The notes below the pieces were generated by a model. The model made no database searches and was not told the origin of the DNA. It worked only from the letters and a program-made list of their open reading frames with translations. From a virus: DNA of 36,129 nucleotides. The DNA lies in the IMG/VR virus record IMGVR_UViG_3300037504_000493, positions 1-36,129 of that record; one strand, given 5' to 3'. This document shows positions 7,444 through 15,533 of this stretch, piece by piece (within the stretch, counting starts at the first letter, position 1; each line of letters starts with the position of its first letter). A program made the position numbers and the translations under genes.

Positions 7444-8484
7444 ATGGCAGTTTCTGATCAAAAGAATGTAATCACCTCGACTCAGGACGAGATTGCACCA
7501 CACGTCGTTAATCATGTATTCGACAGCAATGTCCTCTTGAGCAAGGTTTTGCCAAAGGCAAAAATGTGGGTAGGTGAAACTCACAAGGAGCCGATCATGT
7601 ACAAAAGCGGTCCTGCCGGAAGGTCCTTTCAGGGAGCCGACACCTTGGGAACCTCTGTAGCTGACAACTTCGTGAACATGCAATTTACTCCGACTAACTA
7701 CGACATTCATGTATCATTGCCGGTTGACCAGATCATGTACAACAAGGGTAAGGCTCAAGTTGTAGATCTAGTTAAGCGTCAGATGCAAACTCGAGCGATG
7801 CAAATGGCCGACGAACTGGGAGACATCTTTTATGGAGACGGAACCGGTAACAACGGGAAAGACTTTGATGGTCTGGAGTCATTAGTTGACGACGGTACAA
7901 ATGTTTCCACAATTGGAAGCTTGAGCCGGTCAACTTACAGCACTTTGAATTCTACTGTTACCGACACAAGCGGATCCCTTACTTTGCTCAAGATGCGAAC
8001 TTTGTGGAACAGCGTTTCCTCTGGGAGGGTAACCCCAACTGATTTGTTCACTACCGAAACCATCTACAGCCTCTACGAGAGCTTGCTAGATCCTGAGCGC
8101 CGAATCATGGTGTCCGGTGATGGAAAAATGCAAAACGGTGGCTTCGGATTCGACACCTTGTCTTTCGAAGGAAAGCCCATCTATAAGGACGAGAAATGCC
8201 CAAGCGGTACTATGTATTTCTTAAACATGGACTTCCTAGAGTTCCGAGCCAAGCCTTGGAAAATGGACTTTATGGGAGCAAAGTATAAGGAAGTTAATAT
8301 CGCTGGAGACATCGTCAAGGATAATCAGTACAGCGAGGGAGTTAAGGGTCTTGGATTCTCAATGACAGACTTTATCCAGCCCACTAACGCTCACGTTTTA
8401 ATTTCTCATATTGTGTTGTCCGGTAACATGATCACTTCTAACCCAAGAAGGCATGGTAAGTTAACCGGAATCACTGGAGTATAA
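7444..8484 (+). CDS. Major capsid protein, HK97 fold expected
   Basis: The 346-residue protein is the expected main shell subunit. It begins with a short N-terminal arm, then IAPHVVNHVFDSNVLLSKVL. It carries DIHVSLPVDQIMYNKGKAQVVDLVKRQMQTRAMQMADELGDIFYGDGTGN, a pattern common in phage capsid proteins in which a spine helix is followed by FYGDGT. The C-terminal beta-rich part resembles an A domain. It lies directly after the scaffold and before two head-surface candidates. The start follows AACTCAAAACA without a Shine-Dalgarno motif. No protease gene is seen, so maturation by cleavage is unlikely. Confidence 0.85.
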   Translation: MAVSDQKNVITSTQDEIAPHVVNHVFDSNVLLSKVLPKAKMWVGETHKEPIMYKSGPAGRSFQGADTLGTSVADNFVNMQFTPTNYDIHVSLPVDQIMYNKGKAQVVDLVKRQMQTRAMQMADELGDIFYGDGTGNNGKDFDGLESLVDDGTNVSTIGSLSRSTYSTLNSTVTDTSGSLTLLKMRTLWNSVSSGRVTPTDLFTTETIYSLYESLLDPERRIMVSGDGKMQNGGFGFDTLSFEGKPIYKDEKCPSGTMYFLNMDFLEFRAKPWKMDFMGAKYKEVNIAGDIVKDNQYSEGVKGLGFSMTDFIQPTNAHVLISHIVLSGNMITSNPRRHGKLTGITGV

Positions 8485-8488
8485 TCTT

Positions 8489-8962
8489 ATGGCGCTCGAA
8501 CTAGAAAACTATGATCCAGCCAGGAAGTACGGCGCTGTAGCCGGAGAAGCTGACTTGGCTGTATCACAAGGTAGTGTGATTATTGGAGACTCCAATGGAG
8601 CGGGGACTGAACTTGACGCTTCCGGGAGTGGTAAAGTATTAGTGGGGAATGGAACAACTGCCGCTTCAGTAGCAGTATCCGGAGATGCGACATTGGCATC
8701 TAACGGAGCTGTAACATTAGCGGACGACTCTATCTCCAAGGCTAAGCTAGACTATGAAGTAGTAGAGGTAACTGTATCTACCGGACAGACTTCCGGGACG
8801 GCTACCGTCACGGAAGACGCTGAGATTCTAGGTTATTACCCAACCGGCAATCAGGATCAATTCGTTGACAATATTGCAGTCTCTACCACCACCTTGACCT
8901 TAACATTAGCGGCCGCAGCAACCGCTGATAACACCTATAAGGTGACTCTAATCAAACCTTAA
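8489..8962 (+). CDS. Putative head decoration or fibre protein
   Basis: This 157-residue, Ala/Gly/Thr/Val-rich protein lies just after the capsid gene. It contains VAVSGDATLASNGAVTLADDSISKAKLDY, a repeat type found in phage fibres and head fibres, followed by a beta-sandwich-like region (EVTVSTGQTSGTATVTEDAEILGYYPTG). Its position suggests a protein exposed on the capsid. There are no catalytic motifs. Decoration versus fibre cannot be settled from sequence alone. Confidence 0.6.
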   Translation: MALELENYDPARKYGAVAGEADLAVSQGSVIIGDSNGAGTELDASGSGKVLVGNGTTAASVAVSGDATLASNGAVTLADDSISKAKLDYEVVEVTVSTGQTSGTATVTEDAEILGYYPTGNQDQFVDNIAVSTTTLTLTLAAAATADNTYKVTLIKP

Positions 8963-8971
8963 CAAAACATT

Positions 8972-9691
8972 ATGACCCAAATTACAGGGGCAATGTTGAT
9001 TTCCCCCCAGGAAATCTTCAACGAAAGCTCTGTTCAGAATACCGACCTCGGTCAAGTTGCAATGACTCCAGACGGTCGTTGCTTCCGTTATGTTCAAGCG
9101 GGATCAACAGCTTTAGTTGCTGGTAAGTTGCAACAGGCCCCCGCTATCGTTGCCAACCATCAGAACATTGCTGTTGCAGAGGCAGCTAGCGCTGGAGCAA
9201 CCACGGTAACCGTAACCTTGGGAGCAACCGCCGCAACCGCCAATGCGTATTCTAACGGATACCTGGTTGTTAACGACGCAGACGGTGAAGGATACACGTA
9301 CCAAATCAAATCTCACCCTGCCGCAGACGCTTCTTCTAGCTTGGAAGTGGAGCTTTATGACGAATTGGAAGAGGCTTTGACCACCAGTTCTGAGGTCTGC
9401 TTGATTCCCAACAAGTATAACGGAATAATTGTTAACCCAACCACCGCAACTAATGTGCCAGTTGGAGTAGCAGTTAAGGATATTACCGCTAGTTACTATG
9501 GATGGATCCAGACCAAAGGCCCAGTTGGCTGTCTAAACGACAGCGCAACTGGTGTAGGCCTAGGCTTGGCACCTTCTGGCAGTGTAGCGGGCGCTCTAGC
9601 AACCGTAGCGGCTACTACTAACCAAGTAGCCACCGCTTTGCAAGCTGGGGTAGACACCGAATATCGAACAGTCGACCTTCGAATGGAATAA
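8972..9691 (+). CDS. Virion structural protein, likely capsid decoration
   Basis: The 239-residue beta-rich protein contains DGRCFRYVQAGSTALVAGKLQQAPAIVANHQN, which I recognise as a conserved motif of structural proteins encoded beside phage capsid genes. It continues with beta strands rich in Ala and Thr and a segment NKYNGIIVNPTTATNVPVGVAVKDITASYYGWIQTKGP typical of the same family. It closes the head block, being followed by a strong hairpin. A role as surface cement or decoration is inferred from position and family resemblance. Confidence 0.65.
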   Translation: MTQITGAMLISPQEIFNESSVQNTDLGQVAMTPDGRCFRYVQAGSTALVAGKLQQAPAIVANHQNIAVAEAASAGATTVTVTLGATAATANAYSNGYLVVNDADGEGYTYQIKSHPAADASSSLEVELYDELEEALTTSSEVCLIPNKYNGIIVNPTTATNVPVGVAVKDITASYYGWIQTKGPVGCLNDSATGVGLGLAPSGSVAGALATVAATTNQVATALQAGVDTEYRTVDLRME

Positions 9692-9698
9692 ACGGCTT

Positions 9699-9756
9699 CT
9701 AGGGGGTGTGCCCAACACCCCCTAGGGTGCTAACTCATAGGAACTCACCCACCCTA
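9699..9756 (+). promoter_or_regulatory. Strong intergenic hairpin with an alternative second stem
   Basis: CTAGGGGGTGT pairs perfectly with ACACCCCCTAG (11 bp, loop GCCCA) right after the decoration gene. TAGGGTG (9723-9729), which shares TAG with the first stem, can instead pair with CACCCTA (9750-9756). No U-tract follows, so a simple terminator is unlikely; an RNA-processing or stability element between head and tail genes is more likely. Confidence 0.6.
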
Positions 9757-9770
9757 TAATCAACAATAAA

Positions 9771-10181
9771 ATGAAAGCTATTCTTTTTACTAACTGGACC
9801 GACGAAGACTTTAGCTGGAAGTGGGACGGCGTAATTTACGAATTCCCCGCTAAGCAGTCAATTCACCTACCAGAATATCAAGCAGAGCACTTTTCCAAGC
9901 ATTTAGTAGACCGGGAGATGAACAAACTAAAAATTAGAGCTAACGACCCAATCAGGGAGGAGCTAAAAAAGAAATGTTTTAGCGGCGAATCAATGGAAGC
10001 TCAAGACGAGGCGAGCTTACAAGTAAGAATTGCCAACGCTAAAAAAGAAGCTAAAGAAGAGGAGAAGTCAATGCGAACCAAAAAAGAAGACGATGAGGAC
10101 ATCAAGGAAGAAGCTAAGGCACGAAAACAGCTTAAAAAGAAACTAGAAGAAGAAGATAAATTTGAGGGCAAGAAAAAATGA
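9771..10181 (+). CDS. Conserved phage structural-region protein with charged coiled-coil tail
   Basis: The N-terminal 70 residues (FTNWTDEDFSWKWDGVIYEF, then HLPEYQAEHFSKHLVDREMNK) form a compact domain that I recognise from proteins encoded after capsid genes in many phages, with no agreed function. The C-terminal half is an alternating Lys/Glu helix. It overlaps the next coiled-coil gene by 4 bases. It may take part in head completion or be a co-expressed accessory protein. Confidence 0.6.
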   Translation: MKAILFTNWTDEDFSWKWDGVIYEFPAKQSIHLPEYQAEHFSKHLVDREMNKLKIRANDPIREELKKKCFSGESMEAQDEASLQVRIANAKKEAKEEEKSMRTKKEDDEDIKEEAKARKQLKKKLEEEDKFEGKKK

Positions 10182-10870
10182 AGCTTTTCAGCGCAAAAGA
10201 AATCTCTAAACAAAAAGAGGATCGGCAAGTAAAACTTACAAGAGAAGCAATTGAGATTGAAAACAAAGTATCTAAGATGCGGAATGACCTTAGAGACTTT
10301 AAGGAAAAATTTGCCGACAAGAAAGAAAAAATAGAGAAATCTTTTGAAAACTTTAAGAAAAAAATCAAATCCAAGGAAGGAGAGCTTCTTGGAAGAGTTA
10401 AAGAGCTAGAAGAAAGAAAAAGGGAAGCAAAGAAGCCTCTAATAGAAATGGAAAACGCCCTCTATACAAAGGAGCAGGATCTTGAAAAAGAAAGGGAAGG
10501 TTTGACCGTTTGGAAAAAATCACTCGAAAATAAAGACATCAAACTAACCAGAATAACGGCCAAACTAGACAAGGAGCAAAAAGAAACCCAAAAGAAAATG
10601 GAATTGGCGGAAGACAAAAGAAAGGAGGCCAACAAGGAGCTCAAGAAACTTTCCAAAAAGGAGGCGTTGGTTGACAAGAAAGAAAAAGCCATCAATGAAA
10701 AAGAAGCTAAACAACAAGCCGACTTCAAGGAACAGCGCAAGTCTTTGAAAGCTGAAAAAACAGCCTTGGAAACCATTAAAAACCAACTAGACAAAGAGCG
10801 AGAGCAGCTCGAAAAAGAGAAAACAAGATTAAAGCAATACAATGCAAAGGTCAATCTCCCCAACAACTAA
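10178..10870 (+). CDS. Long coiled-coil protein
   Basis: Nearly all 230 residues are Lys/Glu-rich heptad sequence with no Cys, which predicts one long coiled coil about 30 nm in length. It starts by ATGA overlap. It is the first of two such genes here (the other at 11141), separated by a small beta protein. The size and location between head and tail genes could suit a connector, a virion filament or an assembly chaperone. No enzymatic motif is present. Confidence 0.6.
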   Translation: MKLFSAKEISKQKEDRQVKLTREAIEIENKVSKMRNDLRDFKEKFADKKEKIEKSFENFKKKIKSKEGELLGRVKELEERKREAKKPLIEMENALYTKEQDLEKEREGLTVWKKSLENKDIKLTRITAKLDKEQKETQKKMELAEDKRKEANKELKKLSKKEALVDKKEKAINEKEAKQQADFKEQRKSLKAEKTALETIKNQLDKEREQLEKEKTRLKQYNAKVNLPNN

Positions 10871-11144
10871 TGTCAACACACCGGAGATCCTCACCTCAGA
10901 GGGAACCGTTCTCACCGAGAACCAGGACCGAAGGTCTTGGCATATTCAAAATTTGGGGACCAACCCCTTATATGTACGATTAGGAGGAACCGCATCAAGT
11001 ACGGTTTTTCATGTTGTTCTTAAAGGAGGCACAACCAATGATGATGGAGAAGGAGGAACATTCTCCGAGAGTAGCGGCCTCGTATATGGAGGTTTAATTT
11101 CAGTGGCGGGCACTTCGCCACGTTATGTAGCAAGAGAATCATGA
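10842..11144 (+). CDS. Small beta-sandwich structural protein
   Basis: The protein has 100 residues and contains RRSWHIQNLGTNPLYVRLGGTASSTVFHVVL followed by a Gly-rich turn and SGLVYGGLISVAGTSPRYVA. This QNLGxNPLYVRLGG pattern recurs in phage virion proteins of unknown exact role. It overlaps the upstream coiled-coil gene by 29 bases in another frame. The start at 10842 is chosen because it is the only upstream ATG that preserves the conserved region. Confidence 0.6.
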   Translation: MQRSISPTTNVNTPEILTSEGTVLTENQDRRSWHIQNLGTNPLYVRLGGTASSTVFHVVLKGGTTNDDGEGGTFSESSGLVYGGLISVAGTSPRYVARES

Positions 11145-11617
11145 TCAACCAACCCGAAAACTCGAAACTGCCTTATGAAGTAAAGCAAGCCCTCTCTCGG
11201 GTTAATAGGCAGGTTGAAGCTGCCAAAGAAGACCTCAAAAAGATGAACAAAGAAAGGGCAAGCGTCAGAGCAGAACTAGAGCAAAAAACTAAAGACTTGG
11301 AGAGCGTCCAGAAAGAGGTCTCAAATTATGAGAGTATGAAAGTAGAGGCTATGGATGACTACAACAAAATTGAAAGCCAAAAAGACTCCCTAGAGAGAGA
11401 AAAGCAAGCTGCTGAAAAAAGAAAAAAAGAAGCAGAAAAAGAGGCAAGTTTCCTAGAAAATAAAGTAGACAAACTAAAAGAGGTGTTAACCGAGCACCAA
11501 GAGAAAGTCAAGGAAGCAGAAAAACTTAAAAAGAGCTCAGAAGCTGAGTATAAAGCGCAAAAAAACAAAACCGAAAAACTAATCGAGAAGTTAAGTAAAA
11601 TTGTATGGGAAATGTAA
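11141..11617 (+). CDS. Second coiled-coil protein
   Basis: The 158-residue protein is a continuous Lys/Glu helix after a short N-terminal segment (NQPENSKLPYEVKQALSRVNRQVEAAK). It resembles the gene at 10178 in composition, so the two may be partners or paralogues. It is linked by ATGA to the gene before and overlaps the one after by 13 bases. No motif beyond coiled coil is visible. Confidence 0.55.
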   Translation: MINQPENSKLPYEVKQALSRVNRQVEAAKEDLKKMNKERASVRAELEQKTKDLESVQKEVSNYESMKVEAMDDYNKIESQKDSLEREKQAAEKRKKEAEKEASFLENKVDKLKEVLTEHQEKVKEAEKLKKSSEAEYKAQKNKTEKLIEKLSKIVWEM

Positions 11618-11895
11618 CTCATGGCGTGGCGTCGGTCTCAGGATTGGCATCGGAGGCCAACCAGACCACTATTATAGACAACCAAGACAACCTATTGGCA
11701 GAGGTAAACAAGATAGTCGGATTCGAAATTGGAGACTATGATTATATTGAAATTACGTATGTAGCATCCGGAAACGGGGTGGGAGAAATTGAGACTGTTA
11801 CATATAAAACCGGAGGTTCAGGAGGAACCGCTGTAGCCACCCTAACCCTAACCTATGATGCTAGTGATAACCTTTCTACTATAACCAAGAGCTGA
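11605..11895 (+). CDS. Small structural protein
   Basis: The 96-residue protein has a short N-terminal helix (SEANQTTIIDNQDNLLAEVNKIVG) and a beta-rich C-terminus (YIEITYVASGNGVGEIETVTYK, ATLTLTYDASDNLSTIT). Related short proteins that end in such a beta-hairpin occur in phage tail-fibre gene clusters. It shares one base with the fibre gene that follows. Function is unknown, with virion structure most likely. Confidence 0.55.
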   Translation: MGNVTHGVASVSGLASEANQTTIIDNQDNLLAEVNKIVGFEIGDYDYIEITYVASGNGVGEIETVTYKTGGSGGTAVATLTLTYDASDNLSTITKS

Positions 11896-13580
11896 TGTCC
11901 TACACATTTAACCCATTCACTGGAAACTTTGACTCCGCCCCCTCCGGAGGTGGAGGGGCTGTTGAAAACGGAACTGCCGACGGTCAGATGGCTTATTGGG
12001 ACAATACAGCAGGAGAATGGAAACACACCGAGACGGATGAGCTGTTTTGGGACGACACAAACAAGTTGCTAGAAGTATCAGAGGCGACTGTATACGGAAA
12101 CAACTTTGTAACATCGCTAGGTAAGAATGCGGCGGCCTCTTCTATCCCTAGCGGACCTGGTGATGTAGTAGCCATTGGCACATTTGCTTGCGTTACAAAC
12201 TCAGGGGATGGAGCAACTGCCGTGGGGAAAGAAGCGATGAGAGCTAATTCCGGGAACTTCTGCACCGGAATTGGGAAAGAAGCCCTGGAAACTAATAGTC
12301 AGGTGTTCGTAACCGCGGTTGGTTATGAGGCCGGACAAAACAACGGCGGTAGCTACAGTGTTATGTTAGGAGCATACGCCGGAGAGAACAATGGCGGGTT
12401 CAGGAACACCTTAGTTGGACAAGAGGCCGGACAAAACAACGCCGGAAACTGGAACGTGGGGATTGGCTCTGGAGCTTTAGACAACAATGCCTCATCTTAT
12501 TGTGTTGGTATAGGCGCTAACACAATGAATTCCAACGTCACCAACAGAAGTAATTCAATAGCGATCGGATATCAATCTATGAGGCTAGCAGATGGGATAG
12601 ATTGTATTGCAATAGGAAGAGAATCCCTTGAATCAAACGACGCGAATTATTGCATAGGAATTGGTAGAGATTCTCTAACGGCTAACACCGGAAATTATAA
12701 TGTTGCTATTGGCCACCATGCCGGAACAGACCACACCTCGGGATCCAACAACGTATACCTAGGAGCGTTAACCGGTGACAATGTAACTACCGGATCAAGT
12801 AACATCCTTATTGGGTACGATATAGCGGCTTCAGCGGTAGATGTAAGTAATGAGTTGAATATTGGTAACACACTATACGGCGATCTAAGCACTAACGACC
12901 TTTGGCAGCCGAATGATAGCGACAAATTCTCCTGGGGAGCAGGTAAAGACATGTCTGTTTACTATGACGGAACGGACGGCTGGATTAAAACAGATGAAGT
13001 CGCAGCAAGTGACCTTAATATCTCTTGTGGAACTGACAAGACCATTGAACTTCAAGAAACGGTCTGGGACGACATTAATCTTGGGGCGGCTCAACTATCA
13101 CAACCAGCTTCAAGTCAACCCGATATTGATACCTTTGTTGATAACACTGGGACGGATACCGGAATTGAGACCTATGCTTTCGCTACCGGCGAAAAAGTAC
13201 ATGGAGAATTTGAGCTCATCCACACTTATAAAGAAGGGACAGACTTAAAACCTCACATTCATTTTCAAATTAAAGACGCTCCCAGCGGCACTGATTATGT
13301 AAGATGGAAAATTACTTACACAATTGCTAAATCTGGCAACACGCTTTCACCTGTTTCAACTATAGAAGGCGAGTGTGCAGTCGATACTCAGTACGAAAAC
13401 TACTTTTGCACCCTTCCCGATATTACGGGTACGGGGATAGAAATAGGCGACCAATTCTTAATGACACTGGAGAGAATCACAGCGACAGGGGACGCTTTTG
13501 CTGGAGATGCCCTCCTTCAAACCGTAGGAATCCATCACGAAGTTGACACAATGGGATCAAGACAAATAGCATCTAAATAA
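11895..13580 (+). CDS. Tail fibre with YadA-head-like beta-roll
   Basis: The 561-residue protein begins SYTFNPFTGNFD, an N-terminal tag common in phage fibres. Residues of roughly 85-300 hold repeats of the kind AVGKEAMRANSG, GIGKEALETNS, AVGYEAGQNNGG, AIGYQSM, AIGRESLESND, each of 14-24 residues. This is the pattern of the left-handed parallel beta-roll of YadA-type trimeric adhesin heads. The C-terminal 150 residues form a separate beta domain (HGEFELIHTYKEGTDLKPHIHFQIKD). It probably binds host surfaces as a trimer. Confidence 0.7.
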   Translation: MSYTFNPFTGNFDSAPSGGGGAVENGTADGQMAYWDNTAGEWKHTETDELFWDDTNKLLEVSEATVYGNNFVTSLGKNAAASSIPSGPGDVVAIGTFACVTNSGDGATAVGKEAMRANSGNFCTGIGKEALETNSQVFVTAVGYEAGQNNGGSYSVMLGAYAGENNGGFRNTLVGQEAGQNNAGNWNVGIGSGALDNNASSYCVGIGANTMNSNVTNRSNSIAIGYQSMRLADGIDCIAIGRESLESNDANYCIGIGRDSLTANTGNYNVAIGHHAGTDHTSGSNNVYLGALTGDNVTTGSSNILIGYDIAASAVDVSNELNIGNTLYGDLSTNDLWQPNDSDKFSWGAGKDMSVYYDGTDGWIKTDEVAASDLNISCGTDKTIELQETVWDDINLGAAQLSQPASSQPDIDTFVDNTGTDTGIETYAFATGEKVHGEFELIHTYKEGTDLKPHIHFQIKDAPSGTDYVRWKITYTIAKSGNTLSPVSTIEGECAVDTQYENYFCTLPDITGTGIEIGDQFLMTLERITATGDAFAGDALLQTVGIHHEVDTMGSRQIASK

Positions 13581-13581
13581 T

Positions 13582-14004
13582 ATGAACGCACCAAGAGATG
13601 ACAATGATATACCAGTATTACTGGGCCAAGACGCAACCACGGGAGAGGCGGTGCCGTTATTGGTAGATGAAGAGGGAAGGCTTCTAACAATGCTTGTTTA
13701 TTCTGAATTTGAACCAGAACCAAACCAGGAGATTGCAATAGATGACAATTATAATTATGTAGGACTAGCAGTTACAGACGAGGAAGAGGGGGAAACGATT
13801 GAAGCGGGAGAATCAATGGGGTTATTGTTGTCGTTAACTTACCCAGAAGAAACAGTAGTGGAAGAGGCAGCGGCAGGAGGAACAATTTACCCCCTAATCG
13901 CCGACCCAACCACTGGTTACTTATTAGTAGATGTGAGTAAGACCGACGAAGAAATAATCACTGGATCTCCTATGGGGCTCCTATTATCATTAACATATTC
14001 ATAA
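13582..14004 (+). CDS. Tail protein with a shared fibre-anchor motif
   Basis: The 140-residue protein starts NAPRDDNDIPVLLGQDATTGEAVPLLVDEEGRLL. The DAxTGExxPxLVDxxGRxLT part also occurs near the start of the fibre at 16562, suggesting a common attachment module. It then holds two copies of a SMGLLLSLTY / PMGLLLSLTY element, about 50 residues apart. It is highly acidic and has no enzymatic motif. It is separated by one base from the genes on either side. Confidence 0.55.
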   Translation: MNAPRDDNDIPVLLGQDATTGEAVPLLVDEEGRLLTMLVYSEFEPEPNQEIAIDDNYNYVGLAVTDEEEGETIEAGESMGLLLSLTYPEETVVEEAAAGGTIYPLIADPTTGYLLVDVSKTDEEIITGSPMGLLLSLTYS

Positions 14005-14005
14005 A

Positions 14006-15220
14006 ATGGCAGACGCAAATGTAGACATAACCCAGGGGTCGGGGACTAGCATTGATACCAGAACAGAAACCACTAACGGTCATCACCGGCAAGTTGTGGT
14101 TTTGGGAGACCCTACAACAAACGCCGGTGTAGCAGCTGTTGACGCAATCAACGGCGTAAGTGTGAATGTAACCAACGCAACCTTGTCAGTTGATGCGGTA
14201 ACCTCAATCACCAACGCAATCGACATTGCGGATATTTCAAGCGGAACTCAAACCAATGATGTAAAAGTTACCCTTGACAGTGAAACGGTTGACATTGGGA
14301 ATATTAGCTCAGGAGTACAAACTAATGATGTTAAAGTAACTTTAGACTCTGAAGCAGTAGTCTTGGGAGCTGGAAGCGCTAGCATCGGTAAGTTAGGCGC
14401 TAATAGCGGGGTAGACATTGGGGATGTAGATGTAACCTCTATGCCAGCAACCGCAGGAGAGGCAGGAGCCTTGCCTAGCGAGTTTGTAGTGGTGGCAGCG
14501 GACAACGGAACCAATACACAACCACTCCAAACATCAGCAGGCGGAGACCTTAAAGTAACCTTAGATAGTGAAGAAATCGCAGTTACCTTAGCAACTGACT
14601 CAGTAGGATTAGCCCTTGAATCGGGTGGAAATCTAGCCACTATTGCCGGAGCAGTCAGCGGGACTGAAATGCAGGTGGATGTAGTTTCTAGCGCCCTTCC
14701 TACCGGAGCAAGCACCTCAGCCAACCAAACCACTATCATCGGACACGTAGACGGCATTGAAGGATTACTGGGAACAATTGACGCGGACACTTCTTCTTTG
14801 GCGGGAACAGTAAGCGGAAGCGAAATTCAAACTGACATTGTAGCCGAACTACCAGCCGGAACTCAGACCATCGGTAAAATCGCACCAAACGATCAAGACC
14901 TTTCTGGAAGCACCACTCTAACCAAAAAATATTACACCAACGCTGGAGCCGTAACCGACGGAGTTGTTTGGAGTCCATCAGCAGGCAAGCGATGGTATAT
15001 TACAGATATTTTCATTAACACCTCAGCAGCAGCAACCGTGACCCTTGAAGATGACCTTTCCGGAGGAGATAGCCCAGTTTGGAAGGCAGAACTAGCAGCC
15101 AATTCAGGGTGGAGTCATAGCTTTAACACGCCTCTATTTAGCGGAGAAGATGGAGCTGATTTATTAGTAACTACTGATGCTGGAAATGTTTATATAACCA
15201 TCACGGGGTACGAAATTTAA
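14006..15220 (+). CDS. Repetitive tail fibre-like protein
   Basis: The 404-residue protein has few aromatic residues and carries internal repeats such as GTQTNDVKVTLDSETVDIG and GVQTNDVKVTLDSEAV, followed by DLKVTLDSEEIAV. Spacing and Asp/Gly turns suggest a beta-helical or fibrous shaft. SGSTTLTKKYYTNAGAVTDGVVWSPSAGKRWYITDIFIN marks a C-terminal globular beta domain that ends in VYITITGYEI. It probably forms a trimeric or filamentous part of the tail; receptor binding is inferred from context only. Confidence 0.6.
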   Translation: MADANVDITQGSGTSIDTRTETTNGHHRQVVVLGDPTTNAGVAAVDAINGVSVNVTNATLSVDAVTSITNAIDIADISSGTQTNDVKVTLDSETVDIGNISSGVQTNDVKVTLDSEAVVLGAGSASIGKLGANSGVDIGDVDVTSMPATAGEAGALPSEFVVVAADNGTNTQPLQTSAGGDLKVTLDSEEIAVTLATDSVGLALESGGNLATIAGAVSGTEMQVDVVSSALPTGASTSANQTTIIGHVDGIEGLLGTIDADTSSLAGTVSGSEIQTDIVAELPAGTQTIGKIAPNDQDLSGSTTLTKKYYTNAGAVTDGVVWSPSAGKRWYITDIFINTSAAATVTLEDDLSGGDSPVWKAELAANSGWSHSFNTPLFSGEDGADLLVTTDAGNVYITITGYEI

Positions 15221-15237
15221 ATTTAATACTAATAATA

Positions 15238-15528
15238 ATGAAATTTAGAACCCTCACCACAAAAGAAAAAGACAAGATGATTGTTGCTTTTTTGAAGAGT
15301 CAAGAGACAGATTTGTATTTAGCAGAAATCAACAGAGAAAGGTATGTCAAACTTCTAGATGAGAAAAACATTAGTAAAGATTTAAGAGAAAAAACTGAAA
15401 AACTTTTAATTTCTTCAGAAGAAAGCATTAAAAACACCAAAGCGATACTGAAAGCAACAGAAAGTCAAATCCCTAGTGAAGAAAGAATTAAAAAAGCCCT
15501 AAAAGAGTTAGATAAGCCAGAAAAATAA
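15238..15528 (+). CDS. Small helical hypothetical protein
   Basis: This 96-residue, Lys/Glu-rich, all-helical protein lies between two fibre-like genes. An A/T-rich leader with TAATACTAATAATA precedes its ATG, without a Shine-Dalgarno motif. The composition differs from the Thr/Gly-rich neighbours. A fibre-assembly chaperone is conceivable from its position but there is no direct evidence. Confidence 0.5.
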   Translation: MKFRTLTTKEKDKMIVAFLKSQETDLYLAEINRERYVKLLDEKNISKDLREKTEKLLISSEESIKNTKAILKATESQIPSEERIKKALKELDKPEK

Positions 15529-15533
15529 TTACT

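Noticed and set aside
11605-11895. Reassignment of TGA as in Gracilibacteria or Mycoplasma codes
   Set aside because: TGA closes many genes at natural ends, including coupled ATGA junctions, and no conserved protein reads through TGA.
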